A stretch of 64,000 nucleotides of DNA from JAQUTK01 sp963677415 (GTDB lineage: Bacteria > Bacteroidota > Bacteroidia > Bacteroidales > JAQUTK01): the NCBI GenBank assembly GCA_963677415.2, contig CAXXFJ010000039.1, forward strand, positions 56,417 to 120,416, written 5' to 3'. Both the position numbers and the translations under genes were made by a program. A model generated the notes under the pieces. The model worked only from the letters and a program-made list of their open reading frames with translations. It was not told the DNA's origin and searched no databases. How positions within the stretch are numbered: position 1 is the stretch's first letter; each line of letters begins with the position of its first letter. Positions 46,494 to 54,331 of this stretch are shown piece by piece.

Positions 46494-47465
46494 ATGAAAA
46501 CAAAAGAAGAAGCTTTTAGTGGGGTAAAATTACCAGGCATACCTATGTTGCTTTTAAATTTTCTCCTTATGATTGGAATTGTTACCCTCTTTATTTGGAG
46601 TGTCAATTCAAATGAAATTTCAAAAACATCATCAGTTGTTCTGGTGATTGTGGATCTATGTCTGTTAATTATAAACATAATTAATTGGACAGGATTTATG
46701 CAAATTGAACCTAATGAGGCGAGAGTTATGATTTTCTTCGGAAAGTACGAAGGTACGGTAAAAGAAAATGGTTTCTTCTGGGTTAATCCTTTCTATACCG
46801 TAAAGAAACTGACCTTAAGAGCGCGGAATTTAGATGCTGACCCAATTAAGGTGAACGATAAAACAGGAAATCCGGTTATGATCGGTGTAGTTGTGGTATG
46901 GCGTGTGTCTGATACCTACAAAGCTTCGTTTGATATTGACAATGCATCAATGAATGTTCTTCCGGCACCCGGCACAGCGATTGATAATATCGGACAAAAG
47001 ATGAAGTCGTACGAGAATTTTGTTAAAGTACAAAGTGATGCCGCTTTACGAAATGTTGCGGGAATGTATAATTATGATCAAACCTACCAAGGTAATGAAG
47101 ATGAAATGACTTTGCGATCGGGCGGAGAGGAAATAAATGAGATTTTAGAAACCCAACTAAATTTACGCTTGTCGATTGCCGGAATTGAAGTGGTGGAAGC
47201 TCGCATTAATTACCTGGCCTACGCTGCGGAAATTGCTGCTGTGATGCTACGACGTCAGCAAGCAGATGCTATTATTTCCGCACGGGAAAAAATCGTGGAA
47301 GGTGCTGTTGGGATGGTCAAAATGGCATTAACAAAACTTTCTGATGATGGTATTGTTGTTTTGGATGAGGATAAGAAAGCAGCGATGGTGAGCAATTTAT
47401 TGGTTGTTTTGTGTGGTGAAGAATCTGCACAGCCGGTAATTAACACCGGAACCTTGCACCAATAA
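46494..47465 (+). CDS. SPFH/Band 7 domain membrane protein
   Basis: 323 residues: two membrane segments near the N-terminus (IPMLLLNFLLMIGIVTLFIW and SVVLVIVDLCLLIINIINWT), then the SPFH domain with IEPNEARVMIFFGKYEGTVK and ENGFFWVNPFYTVKKLTLRA, and a helical C-terminal region. SPFH proteins organise membrane microdomains and often pair with proteases. In Bacteroidetes this gene is commonly followed by a tiny ribbon-helix-helix gene, as here. It has no obvious own promoter beyond AATCTTTG at 46451-46458. Lies inside the stretch bracketed by the 224-bp repeats. Confidence 0.92.
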   Translation: MKTKEEAFSGVKLPGIPMLLLNFLLMIGIVTLFIWSVNSNEISKTSSVVLVIVDLCLLIINIINWTGFMQIEPNEARVMIFFGKYEGTVKENGFFWVNPFYTVKKLTLRARNLDADPIKVNDKTGNPVMIGVVVVWRVSDTYKASFDIDNASMNVLPAPGTAIDNIGQKMKSYENFVKVQSDAALRNVAGMYNYDQTYQGNEDEMTLRSGGEEINEILETQLNLRLSIAGIEVVEARINYLAYAAEIAAVMLRRQQADAIISAREKIVEGAVGMVKMALTKLSDDGIVVLDEDKKAAMVSNLLVVLCGEESAQPVINTGTLHQ

Positions 47466-47517
47466 TAAACCGTTTTCCATTTTGATTGAGATTTTAATGA
47501 TGTAGATTATTTTTGTT

Positions 47518-47697
47518 GTGGCAAAAGAAATAAAAAATAAAAACTTTGTGTTGCGCATTGATGCAGAAGTGATGGAGGCTATTGAAAAGTGGGCTGCGGA
47601 TGAGTTTCGCAGTACAAACGGACAAATTCTTTATTTACTTGATCAGGCGTTACAAAAGAGTGGTCGGATACCAAAACGTAAAATAACCGACAAATAA
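47518..47697 (+). CDS. Small Arc-like ribbon-helix-helix protein
   Basis: 59 residues from a GTG start, read directly from the sequence: begins MAKEIKNKNFVLRIDAEVME, with EKWAADEFRSTNGQILYLL and DQALQKSGRIPKRK following. The NFVLRID strand, MEAIEKWA helix and DEFRSTNGQI turn match Arc/MetJ-type ribbon-helix-helix DNA-binding proteins; RSTNGQI is the classic link before helix B. It follows the SPFH gene by 52 bp, a pairing I know from other Bacteroidetes, so the two are probably a unit. Its DNA target is unknown; autoregulation is plausible. Confidence 0.85.
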   Translation: MAKEIKNKNFVLRIDAEVMEAIEKWAADEFRSTNGQILYLLDQALQKSGRIPKRKITDK

Positions 47698-47705
47698 TAG
47701 TAATT

Positions 47706-47858
47706 ACCAATCTGCAATCCTTCCAGGCACCTCACATGAAGCTCTTCAGCGGACAGCTCACTGCCTTCGTACAAAGTGCGGAACAAGCCGGAACTGTGAC
47801 ACTCGAGGCAACAGCCAAAGGTGTGAAAGCCGCGAATATTACGATTGAAATGAAGTAA
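47706..47858 (+). pseudogene. Fragment of a GH2 C-terminus
   Basis: 51 codons, open in frame, ending with a stop at 47856-47858: NLQSFQAPHMKLFSGQLTAF ... NITIEMK. It matches the end of the GH2 protein at 43781 with changes L to F, K to N and V to M. It has no start codon of its own and is followed by the duplicated terminator at 47881-47924, so it is a leftover of a second GH2 copy. Confidence 0.88.
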
Positions 47859-47880
47859 GCAAAACCTCAGATAACGCCAG

Positions 47881-47924
47881 ACTGCGGCAAGTAAGACGGA
47901 TGGTCTGCTTGCCGCCGTCTTTTT
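47881..47924 (+). terminator. Duplicated hairpin terminator
   Basis: Stem ACTGCGGCAAG / GCTTGCCGCCGT (weaker outer pairs than in copy A) and TCTTTTT. It probably ends the SPFH-RHH transcript, which has no other terminator. Confidence 0.7.
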
Positions 47925-48094
47925 ATTGGCAATAGGCTTCTAACAGTGCTCTTTGACCACCCTATTGCTTAACAACAAACAAGCTATAATGAGCATGGAA
48001 ACTGATATAACGATAAGAAGAATGCAATGAACTAGCGCAAAGATGTCTGTGTCTATTCATATAAAGTGAACTATGTTGTCAAAGTCAACTCAAT

Positions 48095-49792
48095 TTACTT
48101 CTTGCTTTTGGCCTTTTTCTGTTTGTCTGCAAGTGGTGAAGTCACCACCGGTTTTTTAATGAGATTCTTTTTACCATCATTTGTAATTTCAATATCTTCC
48201 AATATAATTGATACTGGACAAATGATTGATATCGTACTATCATCGTTATACATATTGTATGCACTTTGCTCCGATGATGTTCCTGCAATTTTCTTCATTG
48301 TTAGAATATCGACTTTTGAGATTGCACCTCCACGGACTAGGAGTTCACTTCCATCTGATACATTTACTCTATAAATAACTGGATCAGAGAAAGACTCTGA
48401 ACGAACGATATACGCATACTTCATTCCACCTTCAATAGCGAGACGAATCAGCTTTGCTTTAAGTTGTTCTTTGCTCTCTCCTTCAGTTACTTCAAAGCGA
48501 ATCACGCCGGGAGTTAAGCTCATTCCTATTCCATTTATACAAGGTCGATTGTGTCCATTGGAAAAAGCTGTCTTGAGGGTTGGTATTCGACCATTTGCCA
48601 CATTTCTAAGAATTCCTTTTTCAACTAAAATCATTTTTTCAGGAGGTATAACACCTTCTGCATCAACTTCAAAGTTCCCCCATAATGCTTTCCCATTAAA
48701 ATACTTCAATCCTGGTTCGCTAGTAACAGTCATATTGTCTGGGAGGATCTTTTGATTCATCCTATCTTCGAGAGATTTGCTCCCATTGATAGTCAATGGA
48801 ATCCTGTAGCCTGTCATTCCTGATTTGTATTTAAGTAAAATAGAAAATCGGTTTGCTACTTCATTTCCTTCAAAGAGCACAGGACCGGTGTAATTTTCGT
48901 TTATTCTTGGAGCATTCTTTAATGCGATAATGCGTTGGGCTATTTTTTTTGCTGCTCGCATCAGAGAATCTCTCGATGGAATATCAGAGTCATTCATTAC
49001 ATTATAATTTATTGAGGTAGAAATGTCTCCACCATCTTCACTGCGAACAGTCGCACTGATTGAAAAATTGGTGCAATCTTGCGGGTAGATAATTTTGCTT
49101 CCCTCGTTACTTAAATAGTATCTGTCAGTAGAAATTACTTTAATTCTAGAACTACAATCAATAATATCAGGATATTTTGTAAAGAGGGATGAGGTGGCTT
49201 TTAGTGTTTGCTTCCAGTATTCTTTACGGTCGAAAGTCTGATTGAAAAGGTGTTTCACTTTCTTTTCAATCGGTGTGATTCTGGATAAGTCATCCAAAGC
49301 TTCCATTTCGGGTGATACATTCATTTGTTTCCATTTGATCATTTTTTGATCATATTCGGTGACAGCCTTTTTGTAAGCACGATCAGTTGTCATCCAAAGC
49401 ATTCTTCTCACTTCATCGTAACAACAATCATCAGGTATCTGGCCGATTTGATCTCGATTGTTCACATATCCGACATTCGTATAATTGATATTGGAACGGT
49501 GGTAATTACCAACAAGCAGGTCAACCCGAAACGAATATTCGCAATTCGTGTTAGCAAGATTCGTAGATGTTATTGCACCATATGAGGAATTGATAGTAAA
49601 TCCCTCAGATCGATTAATTGTATATGCCATAAAGAATGGTTTTTGCATTCCAGGCAGTGAGAGTGAGTCCATTGAACGTTTCAGTTCATCACCCATTGCC
49701 TTGAAAAGCATAGCTTCCTGTTCCATTTGAGCATCAACAGAAGCAAAAGAAGTAAAGATTAAGATAGAGAACAATATATATTTGACTTTCAT
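48095..49792 (-). CDS. Exported TldE/PmbA-like protein, partner of the TldD-like gene
   Basis: 565 residues with a signal peptide (MKVKYILFSILIFTSFASVDA). TldD/PmbA family by length and by the second-domain landmarks PVLFEGNEVANRFSILLKYK, LMRAAKKIAQRIIALKNAPR, GMSLTPGVIRFEVTEGESKE and AYIVRSESFSDPVIYRVNVS. It lacks the HExxxH zinc motif at the position where the neighbouring TldD-like protein has it, as expected for the non-catalytic TldE/PmbA subunit. It follows that gene by 2 bp, so the two are co-translated. Cytosolic TldD/TldE process microcins and unfolded peptides; an exported pair would act in the periplasm or at the surface. Confidence 0.85.
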   Translation of the reverse strand: MKVKYILFSILIFTSFASVDAQMEQEAMLFKAMGDELKRSMDSLSLPGMQKPFFMAYTINRSEGFTINSSYGAITSTNLANTNCEYSFRVDLLVGNYHRSNINYTNVGYVNNRDQIGQIPDDCCYDEVRRMLWMTTDRAYKKAVTEYDQKMIKWKQMNVSPEMEALDDLSRITPIEKKVKHLFNQTFDRKEYWKQTLKATSSLFTKYPDIIDCSSRIKVISTDRYYLSNEGSKIIYPQDCTNFSISATVRSEDGGDISTSINYNVMNDSDIPSRDSLMRAAKKIAQRIIALKNAPRINENYTGPVLFEGNEVANRFSILLKYKSGMTGYRIPLTINGSKSLEDRMNQKILPDNMTVTSEPGLKYFNGKALWGNFEVDAEGVIPPEKMILVEKGILRNVANGRIPTLKTAFSNGHNRPCINGIGMSLTPGVIRFEVTEGESKEQLKAKLIRLAIEGGMKYAYIVRSESFSDPVIYRVNVSDGSELLVRGGAISKVDILTMKKIAGTSSEQSAYNMYNDDSTISIICPVSIILEDIEITNDGKKNLIKKPVVTSPLADKQKKAKSKK

Positions 49793-49794
49793 GA

Positions 49795-51492
49795 TTACTT
49801 GGTTTCTTTAGGTTGAGTACTATTCGGTCGTGCAAGGATCGGATTCTTTTCATTGGACTTAGCAGCTTTCTGAGTTTCGATAACACGCACAAAAAGCTCC
49901 GGAGAGATGGCAGTTACAGGAACACTACCTGACTCCGCGCCACAAATGCCGGTAAAGATGCCGGGAGTATCTCCCACTTCACTGATCTGTGAAAACATCG
50001 AAAGAGGAGTACCAATCAGGTTGACACCACGTACCAGTTCATCAGGCCGTCCATCTACATAAATACGATACACTTCCAAAGGAATTATGTTGAATGCGTT
50101 CGGATTGAATCGTCCGGTCTGGGTTACTCCTCCTGATACCTTTACAAAATAATATCCATACTCCTTACCCTGCTTTTTTGCCTCCTCCTTTAATAGAGTT
50201 CGAAGTTCCTCACTCGTCTTTGGGGCCGAGGTCGAAACGATCAGATTGGACTGACGGGTTACCGGGGTTGCTCCCGGAGCTGCCCTCCCGTGTCCGTTGG
50301 ATACAGGGAAGCCATCAACCGGAGTACGCGACATCAGAAACCCTTTCAGGACTCCATTCGTCACGACATCCACCTTTTGTGCTTTTACGCCTTCATCATC
50401 ATATAGATACGATCCGTTCAATTCCTGCCCTTTGAAGGAAGAAATTGTCGGATCCATGATGACAGAAACATCAGCCGGAAGTACCAGTTCGCCTATTTTC
50501 TTCTTGAAAGTCTGTCCGTCATTTTCGTTCTTCAAACGTTGACCTTCTATGCGATGACCGAATATTTCGTGGAAGAAAACGCCTGAAGCCTCCGGTGAAA
50601 GAATTGCCGGCCCTGAGTATGAGTCAGCAGAGGGAGCCGTGCGAAGTTTTACTAATTTCTTTGCCAATTCGCGTGTCTCTTTGAGAATCGTTTTATGATC
50701 GGTTATTCCCTCCGGAGTATAGGCAAAGTATGAGAGGTAAAGAGGCAGCTTCATCCCGTCATCCGCAACCACTTCCGCCTGGATAATAAGTCGGGCATAA
50801 CGCAAATTTTGTGCTATCTCACTCCCTTCCGAAGAGATGAAGTATTTTCGCAAGTTTTCGAATTTGAACCGTGCTTCTCCTGTGCGGATCTCCGGATATT
50901 CCTTAAAGATCGCCGTGTACTCTTTGATGCGTTGTTCCCAACGAGCCGTGTCAAAACGTAATTGTTTCTCTGAAAGCTCCTTTTCTACATATTTTACGGG
51001 ATTCTCCTTTGAGAAGTCGTCCGATTTATCTTCGTTAGCTATACTTATCTGTGCCTTAGACTTAACTTGCGTCCAATTTTGAATGTTAGTATTCCACATA
51101 AGGTGTGTACCTCTCCAGAGTACCATTCTTGTTGCATCGCCTTCAATATCCTCCAGAGGGAGTGGTAAGAAAATATGAAAAGCATTACCAGATCGATAAC
51201 TGTCCATTTGGTAGGATCCGATCCGTACCATAGGAGTAAAACTTATGTTACGAGTTCCTTGTGTCTTCAACTGAAGGCTCCCAAAACTTGCAGTGGCCGA
51301 AGCCTCCAAAAGATCATCCACACGATACGAAATGAAGTAAGGCACAGATTCTCCATTTGCCTTAAGTTGCTCGGTTTCACGCTGCAGTTCGTTTTTTAAG
51401 ATGGAAAGAAGTTGGTCTTCAGCATGTGTCTCTTTCGTGAAGACACTGCTGATTGCTAGAATCAGAAGAAAAGCAAGATATCGATTATTCAT
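49795..51492 (-). CDS. Exported TldD-like metalloprotease
   Basis: 565 residues from 51492 (MNNRYLAFLLILAISSVFTK, signal peptide). An upstream ATG at 51525 would place the start at the predicted transcription start, so I reject it. TldD family: GPAILSPEASGVFFHEIFGH carries the zinc motif HEIFGH (residues 308-313), then VPVTAISPELFVRV near the end with GICGAESGSVP before it. MSRTPVDGFPVSNGHGRAAP is a typical family strand. Zn-dependent peptidase of the gyrase-modulator type, which degrades unfolded peptides with its TldE partner, here 2 bp downstream. A TAACTTTG box is at 51533-51540. Confidence 0.9.
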   Translation of the reverse strand: MNNRYLAFLLILAISSVFTKETHAEDQLLSILKNELQRETEQLKANGESVPYFISYRVDDLLEASATASFGSLQLKTQGTRNISFTPMVRIGSYQMDSYRSGNAFHIFLPLPLEDIEGDATRMVLWRGTHLMWNTNIQNWTQVKSKAQISIANEDKSDDFSKENPVKYVEKELSEKQLRFDTARWEQRIKEYTAIFKEYPEIRTGEARFKFENLRKYFISSEGSEIAQNLRYARLIIQAEVVADDGMKLPLYLSYFAYTPEGITDHKTILKETRELAKKLVKLRTAPSADSYSGPAILSPEASGVFFHEIFGHRIEGQRLKNENDGQTFKKKIGELVLPADVSVIMDPTISSFKGQELNGSYLYDDEGVKAQKVDVVTNGVLKGFLMSRTPVDGFPVSNGHGRAAPGATPVTRQSNLIVSTSAPKTSEELRTLLKEEAKKQGKEYGYYFVKVSGGVTQTGRFNPNAFNIIPLEVYRIYVDGRPDELVRGVNLIGTPLSMFSQISEVGDTPGIFTGICGAESGSVPVTAISPELFVRVIETQKAAKSNEKNPILARPNSTQPKETK

Positions 51493-51532
51493 GGTATATG
51501 AATCATTAATAGAATAGTGTTCCAAAGTTAAT

Positions 51533-51540
51533 AAAGAAAT
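51533..51540 (-). promoter_or_regulatory. -7 box for the tldD-like operon
   Basis: TAACTTTG on the minus strand, 41 bp before the start at 51492; matches TAnnTTTG. Confidence 0.55.
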
Positions 51541-51754
51541 GAGTAGCCTTATAAACTTTTCTCAATAAAATTTAGTTATATTGTCAATTAACAACTCATA
51601 CCTCGTATCGAAAATACCGATTTATTAAAATCCGTGATCTAGTCACTTTGTAATACCGATGCCTCGTGAGTATTGAAAAGGGCTGAAATAATGTTCTTTA
51701 TTTCAGATATTTGGTTTTTTAGTCTTCGTATTCATCCATTCCTGTGTTTCAAGT

Positions 51755-52127
51755 CTGTTGTTTTTCGTTTTCGTAATTTAGTTTCAGTAAAAAAGTACTT
51801 TTTATCTACACCACTGCACCATGAAGTGACTCTCAGCATACTGTATGGCATGTCAATCTCCTCTTTTTTAATTTGCTCGGCACAAATTGAATACATTTTT
51901 ATTTGCTCAGAAGGCTATTTGTATACATTCTTTGTTAGTGAAGCAAATGAGAATGCATACATTTTGACGAAATAGCAAATAAAACTGTAAGCAAAAATCG
52001 CCGAGCAATGTTTTTTGTGGGTAAATGAACTGCCATACAAGCTCTCTATGGCACATCTCGGTGTAGATGGTGCAGATAAATAGTACTTTTTTACTGTTTT
52101 CAAATTGCAAATTTGAAAAAACAACAG
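51755..52127. repeat. 373-bp imperfect palindrome
   Basis: The two halves are inverted copies around about 51941. Matching pieces from outside in: CTGTTGTTTTT; CAGTAAAAAAGTACT; TTTATCT.CACCA; TGTATGGCA; TTGCTCGGC; TTTTATTTGCT; TAT.CATTC at the centre. Mismatches are scattered through both arms. No reading frame of note lies inside. Confidence 0.8.
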
Positions 52128-52143
52128 GAATTCTCCAATCGCC

Positions 52144-52201
52144 AAAAACTATTGGATGTCTTCGGCAAAAGGAAGGGAAGACTTTGAAAAACTATTGGAT
52201 G
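52144..52201 (+). repeat. 15-bp direct repeat
   Basis: AAAAACTATTGGATG at 52144-52158 and 52187-52201 (43 bp start to start). Confidence 0.75.
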
Positions 52202-52211
52202 AAACCGGAAC

Positions 52212-52277
52212 AACATACAGTACAAATTGGGAGAACATACAGTACAAATCAAGAGACTATACGGTTCAAATCGGGCA
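52212..52277 (+). repeat. 22-bp tandem repeat, three units
   Basis: AACATACAGTACAAATTGGG (52212-52233), the same with ATCAAGAG (52234-52255), and a divergent third unit with CTATACGGTTCAAATC (52256-52277). The 22-bp period equals that of the 68-bp element next to it. Confidence 0.75.
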
Positions 52278-52334
52278 TACGGATGAATGAATTCATGCGT
52301 CCGTATGTATGGGTCCACGCATACGGAAGCGTGT

Positions 52335-52402
52335 AGCGTTTGACAGTTGTCCTACGCTAAGACCACAGTTGTCCTACGCTAAGACCACAATTGTCAAACG
52401 CT
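52335..52402 (-). repeat. 68-bp inverted-end element, copy 2
   Basis: Reverse complement of the type at 11852-11919, equally long. Ends AGCGTTTGACA and TGTCAAACGCT; two internal 22-bp units carry TGTGGTCTTAGCGTAGGACA. Flanks also match copy 1 (CCCCT; CGCTTCCGTnnGCGTGG). Confidence 0.85.
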
Positions 52403-52550
52403 AGGGGTTTCTGTAAGAAAAAATTCATGAAACCTGATGGCTCCACCGCATTGTCTCAATCGGATACTACTATTAATTCCATCTCATTTAAACCATCATG
52501 GACTTTAGAGCGAAATGGAAAGTAAGAACAAAAATGATGGTCTAATCAAA

Positions 52551-53315
52551 TCAATCTTCAGTGACCATTCTATTGGGGTTAGCCTTCCGGCTCTCTGAAT
52601 GTCTCTTCTGTTTCACGATATCATCTCCTTTGAGATGTTTTGGGGTACATAAGAAAAAATCGACGAAACTTACATCTACAGGCTTTCCGTTGTATGTACC
52701 CGGCTTCCAATCCGGCATGATGCTGATGAGTCGGAGTAATTCCGCACTTGATTCCGGATATCTGGGATTATCTGCCAGAATCTTCCCCTTTGACACTTTC
52801 CCATCCTTACCGATGATAAACGAAGCAGTTATTAAATCACTTACAATCACCGTGTCATTATATAACCCTGTTGATTCAATCCATATAGCAAAGTTATGAT
52901 CACTCGCACTAAATATAGGCCAAGAATCTGTCACTTCAAATGGCACCAGTTTAGGCTGGGCATTCTTCTTGAATGTGATTTTTATAGTACCAATCTTTGG
53001 AGTCGCAAAAGCCCGCGTTTGAGGGGTAGAAGGAGATGGTTTTTCATAAAACCCCTTACTGAAACAAAGTGTGTCAATTGCATCCAGATCAAGTTGATCT
53101 GCCAAATTACTTAAATCTTTTGGCAAATATCCTAACCTGAAACAACGCTTTCCGTCAATAAAGAAAACAGGATTCTTCATATCAGCAACGAGACTTTTGA
53201 GCAAGTTCGTATCACGGAGAACGGTCTTAATAGCTTTGCCCACAAATGTTGTATCAGGAAGAGCCTTCGCGTTCAATGATAACACTAGAATTATGAGAAT
53301 GAAGAATGCTTTCAT
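52551..53315 (-). CDS. Exported protein with TonB C-terminal domain
   Basis: 254 residues from MKAFFILIILVLSLNAKALP (signal peptide); a start at 53351 would add 12 residues that break the signal. The C-terminal third matches the TonB_C fold: TASFIIGKDGKVSKGKILAD, RYPESSAELLRLISIMPDWK and PGTYNGKPVDVSFVDFF. The middle (residues about 20-140) has no recognised domain. Stand-alone TonB_C proteins in Bacteroidetes are often exported rather than inner-membrane energisers, so its role is unclear; no ExbB or ExbD genes are nearby. A divergent promoter pair separates it from the FocA-type gene. Confidence 0.8.
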   Translation of the reverse strand: MKAFFILIILVLSLNAKALPDTTFVGKAIKTVLRDTNLLKSLVADMKNPVFFIDGKRCFRLGYLPKDLSNLADQLDLDAIDTLCFSKGFYEKPSPSTPQTRAFATPKIGTIKITFKKNAQPKLVPFEVTDSWPIFSASDHNFAIWIESTGLYNDTVIVSDLITASFIIGKDGKVSKGKILADNPRYPESSAELLRLISIMPDWKPGTYNGKPVDVSFVDFFLCTPKHLKGDDIVKQKRHSESRKANPNRMVTED

Positions 53316-53411
53316 CCTTGAAAAAGGAAAGAAACTTTTGTAGGTTTTCATGTGATCAATAATTAGATTTAATCAGACTCATTGCATTTAGAATATTTGG
53401 GTTTCAACATC

Positions 53412-53419
53412 CAAAGATA
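53412..53419 (-). promoter_or_regulatory. -7 box for the TonB-C gene
   Basis: TATCTTTG on the minus strand, about 97 bp before the start at 53315; matches TAnnTTTG. Confidence 0.5.
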
Positions 53420-53491
53420 CTATTAAATCTAAAATCAGGTGTTTTATGCCTGTTTTTTCTCTTTTCAGTCTCAGATAAAAGGACTATTTTG

Positions 53492-53499
53492 TACTTTTG
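53492..53499 (+). promoter_or_regulatory. -7 box for focA
   Basis: TACTTTTG, 18 bp before the focA start, so the leader is very short; matches TAnnTTTG. Confidence 0.6.
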
Positions 53500-53517
53500 T
53501 ACCCCAAATAAGAAACA

Positions 53518-54306
53518 ATGAGCATATATACCCCCAAAGAGCTTCCTGCAATAGCGGAACAAATAGGAATCGACAAAGCAAACTATCATTGGAAAAAGAC
53601 TTTTGTGCTGGCCTTTCTGGCTGGTGCTTATATTGCCATGGGAGCCACTCTGGCTGTCTATGTCAGTAGCGGATTTCCAGGCATCAGTGCAGGAAACCCT
53701 GTATTGCCCAAACTTCTTGCCGGCCTTACCTTCCCTATTGGACTCATGCTGGTACTTCTTGCCGGTGCCGAACTCTTTACCGGAAACAATGCCACACTTA
53801 TCCCCGGATTGCTCAATGGGAAGATCAAGTGGTATATTGTGGTAAAAAACTGGTTGTTGGTCTTCGGAGGCAATTTTGTCGGAACGATCTTTTTCTCCTA
53901 TCTCTTTGTCCATATCACCGGATTGTTTGACCATGATCCGTGGCAAAGCGCCATCATTCACATCGCCGAACTGAAGACGACACAGGCCTGGCATATCATT
54001 TTTCTGAAAGGTATCGGAGCCAACTGGTTGGTTTGTCTGGCAGTGTGGCTTGCCTTAACAGCGAAGAGCACCTCCGGGAAGATTGCCGGAATATGGTGGC
54101 CCGTTATGGCGTTTGTCGTGCTTGGCTACGAGCACAGCATCGCCAATATGTTTTACATTCCGATGGGTATCTTTGAAGGGGCACCCGTTACCTGGGGTGC
54201 CTTTGTATATAACAACCTCATCCCCTCGGCTCTTGGTAACATCGTGGGTGGAGCCGTGTTTGTGGGAGGAGTCTATTGGTATGCCTACCAGAAGATCGGA
54301 AAATAA
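53518..54306 (+). CDS. focA: Formate/nitrite transporter, FocA/NirC family
   Basis: 262 residues, six membrane helices, the family length. Pieces: FVLAFLAGAYIAMGATLAVY, LAGLTFPIGLMLVLLAGAEL, FTGNNATLIPGLLNGKIKWY, LKGIGANWLVCLAVWLALTA, and VVLGYEHSIANMFYIPMGIF near the end. The family moves formate, nitrite or hydrosulfide as pentameric channels; which of these is not decidable. No pyruvate formate-lyase gene is adjacent. A promoter box lies just upstream. Intact frame. Confidence 0.94.
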   Translation: MSIYTPKELPAIAEQIGIDKANYHWKKTFVLAFLAGAYIAMGATLAVYVSSGFPGISAGNPVLPKLLAGLTFPIGLMLVLLAGAELFTGNNATLIPGLLNGKIKWYIVVKNWLLVFGGNFVGTIFFSYLFVHITGLFDHDPWQSAIIHIAELKTTQAWHIIFLKGIGANWLVCLAVWLALTAKSTSGKIAGIWWPVMAFVVLGYEHSIANMFYIPMGIFEGAPVTWGAFVYNNLIPSALGNIVGGAVFVGGVYWYAYQKIGK

Positions 54307-54331
54307 CACGGGTTAGACCCTTTGTTTTTCA

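Larger units (their letters stand above)
47706..47929 (+). repeat. 224-bp direct repeat, copy B
   Basis: Second copy of the GH2 tail and terminator. Differences from copy A include CTTGTA to TTCGTA, AAGATTACAATC to AATATTACGATT and GTGAAG to ATGAAG; several are silent, so it looks like a coding relic rather than random drift. It starts 8 bp after the ribbon-helix-helix gene's stop. Confidence 0.92.
51541..52550. other. Gene-free repeat-dense island (about 1 kb)
   Basis: No supported coding frame across about 1 kb between the tldD-like promoter and the TonB-C protein gene. It holds a 373-bp imperfect palindrome, a 15-bp direct repeat spaced 43 bp, a 22-bp tandem repeat and a 68-bp inverted-end element, in that order, plus a weak ACCATCAT/ATGATGGT hairpin at 52492-52541 near the end of the next gene. 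Confidence 0.75.

Noticed and set aside
52212..52277. Tandem 22-bp repeats considered as a CRISPR array
   Set aside because: Units abut with no spacers, only three copies, and no cas genes nearby.
51541..52550. Possible retron or reverse-transcriptase-linked RNA in the palindrome island
   Set aside because: No reverse transcriptase gene is close (the nearest is 30 kb away in the intron), so there is no support.
53404..53994. Minus-strand frame of about 196 codons over the FocA gene
   Set aside because: It is the antisense of a clear channel gene, has no recognisable domain or promoter, and its sequence is low-complexity charged residues.
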